This document shows, piece after piece, positions 45,208-55,700 of a stretch of 64,000 nt of DNA. Position 1 is the stretch's first letter, and every line of letters begins with the position of its first letter. Source of the DNA: Halisarca cf. caerulea (taxonomy: Eukaryota; Porifera; Demospongiae; Chondrillida; Halisarcidae); assembly GCA_963170055.1 (NCBI GenBank), contig CAUJGJ010000072.1, positions 1,601,001 to 1,665,000 of the forward strand, in the 5' to 3' direction. Under the pieces are notes generated by a model. That model searched no databases and was not told where the DNA came from. It saw nothing but the letters and a program-made list of their open reading frames with translations. Position numbers and translations under genes: made by a program.

Positions 45208-47991
45208 ATGGCATTGTATATAAAGTACCGAACATTTCAGCCATTGTATCCAGGTCAACCAGAACAACAGATTGATGGTCTACACCCAGCAACCACCTTT
45301 GGGGAACTGGTGAAAGAAATTTGCCGAAAGGAGAGGAAGGACCAAGAAATCACAGCACATTTGTATCTACCCAATGGAATCCCTCTCAACCGCAATATTG
45401 CATCTGAATCCTGGACACTTCGTGACTGGCAAATTGAAAAAGGAGATCTTCTTCTTGTAATATTCTGTAACACTAAATATAATGGCCATGAGGATCTTTG
45501 CTCATCTGTCAACAATGGAAATATTGCTGATCCAAATGATGGCTCTTGCATGGTAAATATTATAGGTTTGAAAAGTTGCAAGATCCAGATTGATCAGCAT
45601 CAAGATAACTGTATGTCTCTTTATGGAAAAGTTTCCTCTGCTACCAACATCCCCATCGACTGGATGACTTTGCAGTACAATGGAGAGGACATTGAGAAAA
45701 GTGAAAGGCCTCTTAGAGAATTAGACTTCCACATAAAAGAATTCTCTAAACTTCTTTTGATACTGAATCCAAAGCCTTCTAACCCATTCTGGTACAGTCT
45801 GTTTAATGCATCAAAGTGCAAGCCTCTGATAGCTCAGTCAGATGTTGGTTTGTCAGCTTTCTACTCAGTTTTGTTTGTTATATCGCACTACGTTAGCAAA
45901 AATGGTATTGATCTGCACGTTCTTGGTTACCTACTCCACCTTACTGCTTGCCCGCCTCTTATTCATGCTTTGGCTATGCTTTTTGATAGAAGAATGATAA
46001 CAATTGCACAAAAGGTAGCTATCAATGAAATACTTTACGAAGTATTCAAGGAAATGTCTCCCAAAAGCACACCTGCAAAGGTATTTGAAGAATCCTTAAA
46101 ATGTTGGACAGCTATATTCTCAAATGCTGAATTGTTCCTCATCAAAGAAGACTATGAGAATTCAATGTCCTTCTTTTGCACTTCATGCAGCCAGCGTATT
46201 CATTATCCTCAATCATTAGATGAGAAATCAGAAGTTGTATTTTGTACAAATTGCATTGACAAATGCACAAAAAGCTACCATTTTAATAGAAAATTTGCCA
46301 AGTATATGATTGCTCTGCCTTTAGAGGATGATGTTTGCTACTGGAATTTGATCCCTGATGAAAGGATTTGGCCAATTCCAATGAAGCCATCAACTGCAAG
46401 GGGATCGTTTCGTGTTCCTGATTATCTCCAAATCCGAAAACCCAACGATTTACGTCTTAGACCCCAAGTGAATCTTCCACCTCAGCTTACACAGAATACA
46501 AAACAACATACTCAATCTGTGATTACAGTGATATTCACTGAACGAGCAAAGCAGCTTGATCGAGGGAAAACCCATTATCTTCTGGATCCATTGACAGGCA
46601 AAGAAGACCTATATGATCTCAATATGATAGACCACAGTCTTCAGGCCTTGGCAACAGGTGGAGTCTACAACAGACAAAGCTATATCACTGAACCACCAGA
46701 TGAAGCGGTCCTAGTAGTTCTGGATGTCAGTGGCTCCATGGGATCACAAGCTTATCCTCAATTTACGAAGTTAGATGTTGCCAAGATAATATTCACTGTT
46801 TTTGCTGAAAGAATTATGGCTTTTGGCTTCAATTTTGCTATAGGTCTAAACACATTTACGCAGTATACAACTAATATTTGTAAATTGTCCACTGCTGGTG
46901 AAACATTTGTCACTATTCTTACCAAAGAAGCAGACAAGCTGAGACATGGCGGAGGTACACGTCTCTGGTGTGCTCTTGATCAAGCCTGTAAAGAGCTAGA
47001 TGAAATAAAAAGAAGGTATCCCAAGTGTATTCGCCGTATTTTATGCCTTACTGATGGCCAAGATGGAAATGAAGCTCAAAGAAGAAGCTGTGTACAGGTC
47101 CTTTGTCAAAGCAGTATTGTCATGGATTGCCTCCTCATTGGTGATAACAACCCAGCTGCAAAGGCTGTTGCTTTTGCAACTGGAGGTCATGCCTTTTATT
47201 ATAGGAGGATAGAGGATGCTATGGGCCTACCTGACATGGAAGCATTCCTATCAGTCAGACTGAGAGAATCTGTGTTAAATGCAGGAAAAGCTCCTAGAGA
47301 ATCCCATCTTGCCAGACTTCAGCACAAAGCATATTCTTTGCACATTCCTGTGAAAATCAACTCTGAATTTTGCACTTTGTCAACGTTTCCAATTGAAGCT
47401 TTGAAGAAAATTGCTACCCAAGGCTCAGTACCAATGCGTCAAGGTAATCAAGTAAAATATGTCCTGAAAGGTTTAGCAAGCATGGCTAAATTGCCAATTC
47501 ATGGAATAAATGTTTTCCCCATCCAGCAGGATGTCACCTTTTGGAAAGTTGTTCTCACTGGGCCTCCAAATTCACCATATGAGGCTGGCCATTTCATTCT
47601 TAACATTCACTTCCCAGATGACTATCCAACAAGCCCACCTGACATCCGGTTTGAGACCAAAATCCTACACTGCAATGTGACAGAGGATGGTCACATTTGT
47701 TGCTACATGCTCAACAGGAACTATTACTCGCCAGATTTCACAATAAGGGAAATACTCAAAGAAATTTATGATCTACTGAGAGCACCGGAGGTGGTTGACC
47801 TTGCTGATGGTGGAAGAGCTTTAGATTATAGACTCAACTATAGAGAATTCAATGCAAGAGCTAAGGAAGAAACTCAGCGCAAAGCCCGTACTTCACTGGT
47901 AACTCACTGTCAGAGCCTCACTGGCATGGCATCCCCTCCTACATCTGATTATGATGACATTCCTCCTGATGCATGGTTTTTCTTGAACTGA
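45208..47991 (+). CDS. UBL-UBL-zinc-VWA-UBC (E2) fusion protein
   Basis: 927 residues in one uninterrupted exon. The ATG at 45208 is chosen because a splice acceptor (CCTTACAG) ends just upstream; the longer in-frame start at 45115 would lie in the intron. Domains: ubiquitin-like fold 1 (2-86) and 2 (104-186; GIP-like NIPIDWMTLQYNGEDI); helical segment (190-310); Cys4 site C324, C327, C346, C349; VWA (500-680) with complete MIDAS D506-S508-S510, T584, D616; C-terminal ubiquitin-conjugating fold (745-890) with catalytic-position C831 in GHICCYML. The usual HPN reads HCN (821-823), the Asn being kept. Inference: a cytosolic E2-type enzyme whose VWA and UBL parts recruit partners. The combination is rare, and I know no named animal protein with it. 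Confidence 0.9.
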   Translation: MALYIKYRTFQPLYPGQPEQQIDGLHPATTFGELVKEICRKERKDQEITAHLYLPNGIPLNRNIASESWTLRDWQIEKGDLLLVIFCNTKYNGHEDLCSSVNNGNIADPNDGSCMVNIIGLKSCKIQIDQHQDNCMSLYGKVSSATNIPIDWMTLQYNGEDIEKSERPLRELDFHIKEFSKLLLILNPKPSNPFWYSLFNASKCKPLIAQSDVGLSAFYSVLFVISHYVSKNGIDLHVLGYLLHLTACPPLIHALAMLFDRRMITIAQKVAINEILYEVFKEMSPKSTPAKVFEESLKCWTAIFSNAELFLIKEDYENSMSFFCTSCSQRIHYPQSLDEKSEVVFCTNCIDKCTKSYHFNRKFAKYMIALPLEDDVCYWNLIPDERIWPIPMKPSTARGSFRVPDYLQIRKPNDLRLRPQVNLPPQLTQNTKQHTQSVITVIFTERAKQLDRGKTHYLLDPLTGKEDLYDLNMIDHSLQALATGGVYNRQSYITEPPDEAVLVVLDVSGSMGSQAYPQFTKLDVAKIIFTVFAERIMAFGFNFAIGLNTFTQYTTNICKLSTAGETFVTILTKEADKLRHGGGTRLWCALDQACKELDEIKRRYPKCIRRILCLTDGQDGNEAQRRSCVQVLCQSSIVMDCLLIGDNNPAAKAVAFATGGHAFYYRRIEDAMGLPDMEAFLSVRLRESVLNAGKAPRESHLARLQHKAYSLHIPVKINSEFCTLSTFPIEALKKIATQGSVPMRQGNQVKYVLKGLASMAKLPIHGINVFPIQQDVTFWKVVLTGPPNSPYEAGHFILNIHFPDDYPTSPPDIRFETKILHCNVTEDGHICCYMLNRNYYSPDFTIREILKEIYDLLRAPEVVDLADGGRALDYRLNYREFNARAKEETQRKARTSLVTHCQSLTGMASPPTSDYDDIPPDAWFFLN

Positions 47992-49614
47992 TAGTCAAGG
48001 AATACAATGATTACTATGCCATTCCTATTTTTTCCATCACACACTCTGTGAAATGCCCACATAATTATTGAAACTACTTACACAGCCAATTACTCTATAA
48101 CAATAACTTTACTGTATAATATTATGCTACTGACGCTTTAGTTACTTGATTGCTTATTGTAGTATGCTTATGATGTTTATTATGATGATTTATGGTATTT
48201 GAAGACAATTAATGTTCGATATATTAATTGTTCTATAGCTAAGGCTATCGATATTATAGATCATGAATTACATAATATGCACATGTACTGTACGTATTAT
48301 TATGCAAGTTGCAATTTTCGATCAATTGTGCATAGTGCTTTGAACTGCATGCATGCATCGATCATCATGCAACTGATGATGATGGCTGGTGATAGAATTA
48401 TCAACTGTGTATAATTATTAAAATTTTTATTAACATTATAATGTTATAATACTTGAACAAGTGTACCTGTAGCTGTGTGCTTTTGAAGTTTCTTGGATTT
48501 GGAGTGAAAAGACATCATCCAAATGCATCTTTGTCACTGCTCACAAAATCAATAGCAGTGCATGGCGCATGTGGAGTTAACTTACTGTAGTGTGATCAAG
48601 TTTTGATACAATTTTAACTAACGAGTTGTATGATGGTACTGTAGGTAACATGAGGAAGTGACCAACTGCATGAGTGAAGAGTATAATTAATGCACTGTAT
48701 TTGGGATGACAAAATGTTGGGTAATCATGTATGTGCTGAGAAATGTATACAGAAACTGAGCTCAAGCAGAGAATTATTAAAGATCTTTTGATTGTCTGAA
48801 GCTCAAGGAATATATTGGATAAACTTAATGTGCATGGCCAGTGTATGTGGTATATTATGCTGCATACAGAGATAGGAAGATTCTAAGTCTATAGTATTCA
48901 TTCACCATGCAAGGGTGGCCATAGAGATTTGGTATACCGTATTTAACGGAGTATAAGCCACACCATGGTTTTGAACAGCATTATCACTTCATCAGCCATA
49001 ATGAACTATTTGGTGCGTAAGTCACACCTCATATTTTGCCAGTAAAATTTAGGCATCAAAACTGTGCATGACTTACAGTATACCCCATAAAATACAATAA
49101 TTTGCACATTATAAACACCAGCTACAGTCTTGCAGTACCACTGCAGTATATAGTTGATCTCTATAAACAACTTTAATGTATAATGCTGTTGGCATGCGTA
49201 CATGGTTGTGTATTAATGAATCTGCTAACAATGCCACATAAAATAAATTACAAGTATATACCTGGCTGCTGTATGCATAAATCTGCAGCTAGGAGTGGCA
49301 GTGTGAACTTAAGCTCTAACTATGCATGTGAGCTAATCAGCAATATACAGTAGGTTGTCTGGGGAATCACTGTAATCAATTCCATTATGTGATTATATAA
49401 AACCAAGGTCCAGGCCCAGGTGCCAGAAGGACATGCACAATAGAGACTCACGTACGTACATACTGATTGAACCAGTAAGTTATACTTCCTGTTGCTATGT
49501 GCATGTGCAATACCTTTGCTGTACGGTAAATACAATGGGATTTGGTTCTATGTGATGGCATCTGTGCCTCATAAATGGGTTGGATAAATCAGGTGGATAG
49601 GATACTACAGTTAT
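47992..49614. other. 3' flank of the VWA-E2 gene, intergenic
   Basis: No AATAAA close to the stop; nearest ATTAAA-like and AATAAA-like hexamers are scattered over several hundred bases. AT-rich, no gene recognised. Confidence 0.4.
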
Positions 49615-49967
49615 TAGCAGGGTTTCCCCCAGATAAAAATTAAAGGGGGGGGGTATGGTGGTTAGCATTGCTTGGTACCTGGCTTTCTAGTTTTCTTGGC
49701 TGAAAACTCTGTTTTTTTACAATTAGATGTGGGTATTTGCTGGAGTGAACAACTATATTGAAAACACTGTATGGTTATTACCAGTGACAATATGTTTATT
49801 ATTAGAATTGAGTTGTTTTCGTGTTGTGTAGAATTGAGTTTTTGTGCTTTTTTCAAGCTTTTAGTGTACTACAATGTCATTAAGGTTGAAAGTTTTGCTA
49901 TCCAAGATTATATATAGGGGGGCGCAGCGCCCCCCCCCCCCCCCCTCTTTAGGGGAAACACTGTATT
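49615..49967. mobile_element. MITE with CAGGGTTTCCCC ends
   Basis: Left CAGGGTTTCCCCCAG, right complement of CAGTGTTTCCCCTAAAG, with G/C-runs just inside both ends (49645-49653 and 49917-49945). 353 bases, non-coding. Ends resemble hAT-type MITEs; the target duplication is not clear. Confidence 0.7.
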
Positions 49968-51093
49968 AGTGATGGGGATGTACATGCAACAGGGTGTCGA
50001 ATAAATAAGATGTGACTGCATTCATTCACTGTCATGTTTTGTGCTACAAATATAGAACCTATAGAATACAATTATTCACTCATGACAAAAGAACAAAAAG
50101 CTGCATTATATTCTTCTAACTAGACTCTACCTGCCTACCAAATTTTGAAAGATTCCAACAATGTTGCATGATTTCCTTCGTTGCGACCCCTATATATTTA
50201 TATTGCATGCATGGGTGTTATTAAAGGATGCATATTATAGATACTCCAACCTACGCAACATAGGTTGGAGTATCTATATATGACATAAGCACATGTCCTT
50301 GCATTGTGTACACAGTGCAAGCCTTTGCAATCTTTTCACACACTTCTAATAGTAATTAATTGGAGGTTGCCAATGGCAACAATACGCAACAAAGTTCGCA
50401 TCACACTTTCATTGCACAAACAAGACTATAGGGAACATACAGTACCACATTATTTGCAGTACCTCTAGTGCAGCTGTAGCATTGATACAGACACACCAAG
50501 GGTAATAAATTAACTCAGGCTAATTCGCCCATGTATGTGTCTGTATCAACGTTACACCTGCACAAGAGGTACTACATGTAAAATACATGTAATACCATCA
50601 GACAACACATCACATGCAACATCACACACATATTATCCATTTCACCTCATGCACTCACCCATTAATATTGTACTAATAGAATAGTGTACTATCACCCTGT
50701 TATATTAACTACACATGATTACACTAGCTTCATGCTGGCTTAAAACTCACCGTGCAGCCCCGACTGCATGGTATATCACAAACTCATGCATGATGTTACA
50801 ATGTGTATACCCTGTTCCCAAGGCTCATTTTTGTATCAGATACCCCTAAATTTGTACCCTCCACAGGCAACCTGTAGTGGAGTATAACATTATATATCAG
50901 TATGAAAACCTAGGGTTATAGGGTTAGGGTTGGGGTTAGCGTCAAGACTTGAGGGACAGACGAGAATGGAAAACCAATGGAAAAGGAAGAAACGTCAACA
51001 CTAGTGATGGCAATTATAGGGTGAGACAAGATTCATGAAATTGAACCAATTGAGAATGAGTACATAGGGAGAGACCAAGATGAGAAAGCTTTG
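49968..51093. other. intergenic with two hairpins and short TTAGGG-like text
   Basis: A perfect palindromic hairpin sits at 50238-50279 (ATAGATACTCCAACCTA arms). A foldback of about 115 bases at 50457-50572 has arms with TTGATACAGACAC and GTACCTCT. At 50917-50938 two to three TTAGGG-like units occur, too few to be a telomere. No gene is seen. Confidence 0.6.
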
Positions 51094-51556
51094 CAGGGTT
51101 CTATCTAGGATAAAAAAAATTGGGGGTGAAGCTTGAGTACTACAGTGAATGACTGCATGCAAGATATACACATAGATTTGATGTATGTATTGTATGTATA
51201 TAGCAGGGTGATGGGGGGGGGGGGGGGGGGGGGTAATTACAAAGTATAGTAGGGGGGCAGGTACATGTATGTATATGTGGTATCCTAGACATCTATAAAA
51301 TACATGTAGTGCAGTGATATATATAATAGAGGTGCATGCAGATATGTTTATGGAGTGCAGGGGTATATATATACATATGAAACTAGGGGGGTCTGGGGGC
51401 ATGCCCCCCAGTGGAAATTCGAGTTTGTTGCATTTGAGGCCATTTTAGACCATTCAGGCCAATTTTCACACTCAAATAGGGCCTTCTCTATAGTAATACA
51501 ATGAGTGCCTGTGTGTATACATGTGCACACATGTGTACATGCGTGCATGCGCGCGC

Positions 51557-51597
<41 letters not shown>

Positions 51598-52169
51598 TGC
51601 ACGCCTATATATATAGGAGTGCAGGAGTATACATACTTAACCAGAGGGATCGATCTGCATGGAGGCATGCCTCCCCATGCAGGGAAAATTTGAGTTTTTA
51701 GGTTATATATGTAATGTTGCATTTGAGGCCATTTTAGACCATTCAATGCTGATTTTGACACTCAAGTAGGGCCTTCTCTATAGTAGTAAAACGAGTGCCT
51801 GTGTGTATACATGTGCATAGATGTGTGTACATGCACGTGCGCATGCGCGCATGTGTGTGTGTGTGTGTATGCGTGTGTGTGTGTGTTTGTGCACGACCGG
51901 ATATATTATGGAGTGCAGGAGTATATGTACTTAACTAGAGGGTTTTCGAGGCATGCTCTTATAGGGAAAATTTGAGTTTTTAGGTTATACAAGGTTGTCT
52001 TTGAGGCCATTTTAGATCATTCAAGTTAAATTTTGACACTCTAGTAGGGCCTACTCCATAGTTATTTGTATTGCAGTTGGAATGTTTTTGGGATGGAAGC
52101 TAGGGAGTTTGGGGTGGAAGCTTCCCCCTCCCCCCCCCCCCCCCCCCCCCCACTGGATAGAACCCTGCT
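51094..52169. mobile_element. inverted-repeat element with CAGGGTTCTATC ends and internal tandem units
   Basis: Ends CAGGGTTCTATCTAG (left) and the complement of CAGGGTTCTATCCAG (right), both backed by G/C-runs. A 5-base CTTTG flanks both ends. The inside holds about 2.7 tandem units of 275-290 bases (51345-52070) that repeat TTTGAGGCCATTTTAGA, a GT microsatellite and GGAGTGCAGGAGTATA. hAT-like ends; no transposase. Confidence 0.7.
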
Positions 52170-52571
52170 TTGATGTAAAGACCCTGTGGCTGCTGGGGTT
52201 GAAGCCTTTCAAAATGTCCAGGAAAGCGACTATTATACGTACTTGCAATTGTTGCTAATCAAGAGCTTTGCTATATACGTACAATTTATTGAGACGGATG
52301 TATTGGAGGACACATGCAAGAACCTGCACCATGTTCAAATAGACAGATTCTATTAACTGCTATACAGTATTACTCTGTACATAGCCACTACTTTATTGGT
52401 TCTACTGGGAATTTCAGAAGCATGACTACATGACACATGTCAACAATTTCACTCAGCAAAGTACAATATACTGTGTTTCCAGCTATAGCAAGTGTACACA
52501 TGACTGCACTAACTACTGGTACAATGTACTCCGTTTCCAGCTATAGCAAGTGTACACATGACTGTACTAAA
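52170..52571. other. 3' flank of SOD2
   Basis: It holds the 3' untranslated side of SOD2 (minus strand). A short direct repeat (CCAGCTATAGCAAGTGTACA) occurs twice at 52480 and 52540. Confidence 0.5.
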
Positions 52572-52714
52572 CTACTGAGCCTCTTTAAACCGTTCAGTAA
52601 CATTGGTCCAGTTGACCACGTTCCATATAGCCTTGACATAGTCTGGTCTGACATTCTTGTACTGCAGGTAGTAAGCATGCTCCCAAACATCAAATCCAAG
52701 CAGGGGAACAAGGC
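52572..52714 (-). CDS. SOD2: SOD2 terminal exon
   Basis: 143 bases, phase 1 in; acceptor CACACAG, stop TAG. Codes [16 protein letters not shown] and the C-terminus, with the Asp and His metal ligands (D-V-W-E-H). Confidence 0.95.
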
Positions 52715-55700
52715 CTGTGTGTGAGGAAATTACAGGTGCCACATACTTTATAAGCATGCAATACAACAATATTCATAAAGCATGTACAAAGACTCTATGC
52801 ACAGTATACACAACAATATGAAGTATGGTAGTACTGCATGTGGTACATATACATATGTACAATTACGTAACACTGAAAAACATGGCCACCATCCATTCAC
52901 ACAAATCTGATTTCATCCAAAAACTAATAATATTTAACACCTATCACAACATTATTGGTGCATTTTGGTACACTATATACAGTACGTAGCTATCAAGATG
53001 CAGAAGTTAAAAGCTTCCTAGGATCATCTCTGTTAAGAATTTGGAAACACAGACTGTGAGGTACGACTGTGCAGGATGTAGGAATTTACCAGTACACTCG
53101 CTTCAACTAAACTCTGTCTCGACTTACAGTATCTTTGTTTCAAGAGTTTTTGGACAATGCCTCTTTACATGATTGTGTGTCAGTGTTTTTAACACTCTTA
53201 TATGTATCTGCTGTGCAAGAGGCAGTAATAATACTATAGAGGTTTAAGGATGCATACCTGTTAAATATAATGAAAACATAGCAAGCTATGGAGATGCCCT
53301 TTGAAATCAGTTATACATAATATAGCCACATATAAAATGTAGTTAATATCAAGGCTGTCGGAGCTAGTACGGCTGGTGCGGCCATAGCCATACCACTTTT
53401 GGTCAAAAAAGTTAATTTGCAAGCTAAACCATTCTACGTATCAAAGAAGAGATTTTTTGTTTGATTTCCTAAAATCCAGCTTCAGACCTCTGTAACTACC
53501 AAACTATCATTGTATGGTTTCCACCATTTTATTCTTGTGGCATGATGTGACTTTGTTAAGTGTTAAGTAGTTATTGTGTAGACTATTCTAGCTGGTAGTA
53601 ACCTGTTGTGTCTTGTTAGGACTTGCATGACTATCTAGTGCTTGCTGTCTGTATTGTAGTTAGTTAGTAGTTTTAATGAGTTGAGTGACAGTGAACGTAT
53701 AGTACTTTGTTAGGCCCCGAGTTTCTAGGCTAGGTATAGTTAGAGCTGAGAGTGTGTGCAGATCGGGAGCATTAGAGATATACCACATGGTGTCAGAAGT
53801 GGGATGGCCAGCGTTAGACTCCAACCTCCAGCTAACTTCGACTTCAAACAGCCTGATGATTGGTTACGATGGAAAAGACGTTTTGATCAGTTTCGCCTCG
53901 CTTCGGGTCTCAGCTCGGAGGACGACGAACGACAAGTTTCCACGTTACTTTACTGCATGGGCGAGAATGCAGAAGAGGTTCTTTCTTCAACAAACATCAG
54001 TGCAGAAAATCGCAAGAAGTACGACCAAGTAGTCACCCATTTCGACGGATTCTTCAAAGTTCGGAAGAACATAATTTTCGAAAGAGCTCGATTTAACCGC
54101 AGGAATCAGAAATCAGACGAAACGGTAGATGAATTCATCACCAGTTTGTACAACCTAGCGGAAAACTGTGCCTTCGGTGATCTAAAGGAAGAAATGATCC
54201 GTGATCGAATCGTTGTTGGAATTCTCGACGCAGCTCTCTCTGAACGGCTGCAGTTGGACGCGGATCTCACTTTAGAGAAGGCTAAGACCATGGTACGCCA
54301 AAGAGTGGCAGTACAGGAGCAACAAGCTCTTCTCAAGAAAGATTTCAAGGAAGAGCACACGGTCGAATTCGTGCAGCGAAGTAAGCCGTACAAAGGTAAC
54401 CGACAGTCGTTTAGTCTCGCGGCGCCAGACCACTTCCCCCTAGAAAAATCGGGAGAAGCGGTCTGGTATTTAACCTAGTGCAAACTCTTCCGCCCACGTT
54501 CATTCATCAGCCCACAGGAATGCAAACTTGTCGTAATTTCAAGGTAAGATTGCGCAACAAGGTGAGATCATTACTAGCGTCGTTAGCGAAACAATAGCAC
54601 AAAGTTAAGCGCGTCGTTTCACGGAACAATAGCAACGATGGATCCAGCCTGCAGCGTATGCAAGAGCCCGATTAGGGATAGAAAGAAAAGACTAATGTTG
54701 TACGGGCCTACGGAGAGGGCCAAGGATGTTCGTTCTGGTATTTTGATTTATTACAAAGACGAACTCGGCCAGAATATCGCAGTAGAGGATGTCTTTCCCC
54801 CTGTAAGTAGCACCTACGTCTGCCAAGAGTGTTGCAACTTTTTCATCGAGCTGCCTAAGCTCAAGGTGCGATGGGAGCAAGCCTTAAAGTTCTGCAGAAC
54901 AACCTTGCCAGCAGCGTCACCTGCAGACAATGGAACACCAGCTGTAAGGATGAGAACGCCGCTAAGAACTCCCCTAGCAAGTTCTGAAAGAGAACAGGCA
55001 ATATCCTGTAAATGCACATGCAGATGAAGAGTCAGTACAAACATGTATGCTATAGAGGACTAACCATGTTCTGATGCAATGGGCCTCATCCACAACAAAT
55101 GCTACAAGATTTTTCTGGTACATCTCGTTGCGGAGCATCTCCCTTAACATGTGAGTATAGCACAAGTTCTCTGGGCTGACCAGGCTATGGCTACCCTTTA
55201 TTACGCGATCTACTGCATAGGGATCCGTTTGTAGTTCCCCCAAAAATTCGGCATCAATCCCCATTGGGACGAACCTTCTCTTCTGTTCTGCCATGAGAGC
55301 TGTTAGTGGGCTGGAAGCATCGCGTACACGAGCGTTTTCCCATACCCGGTTGGCAGAGAGACGAAGACGTCCCTACCTAGGGCGAATGCTAATACAGCTT
55401 TTAGCTGTTCGGATTTTAGGGAAAAACCAAAATGATGGGCGATCAAATGAATAATACACGTCTACGTCAATATCTGCAGAGTGTCCATCGCCGAGCAAGA
55501 CTAGCAAGCGCACGTTCGCACCAAAATTTGACACGTCACAATTAGCGGTCGAGGTCACCTGATATCAAAGCGTCCCAACATTCCACGACATTAACCAGTT
55601 TGCACTAGGTTAAATACCAGACCGCTTCTCCCGATTTTTCTAGGGGGAAGTGGTCTGGCGCCGCGAGACTAACAGTCGTTCAAGACGTCTGGAAAACCTT

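Larger units (their letters stand above)
54412..55671. mobile_element. TAGTCTCG inverted-repeat element with 9-bp duplication and helicase cargo, inside gypsy 2
   Basis: Perfect inverted ends of about 75 bases starting TAGTCTCGCGGCGCCAGACC; 9-base duplication ACAGTCGTT (54403-54411, 55672-55680). 1260 bases. It carries a Cys-rich frame on the plus strand and a RecQ-like helicase fragment on the minus strand. No transposase is recognised. End motif and duplication length agree with 23124-23876; MULE-like is the nearest guess. Confidence 0.92.

Noticed and set aside
50917..50940. TTAGGG-like units
   Set aside because: Only two to three imperfect units; not enough for a telomere or a clear interstitial array.
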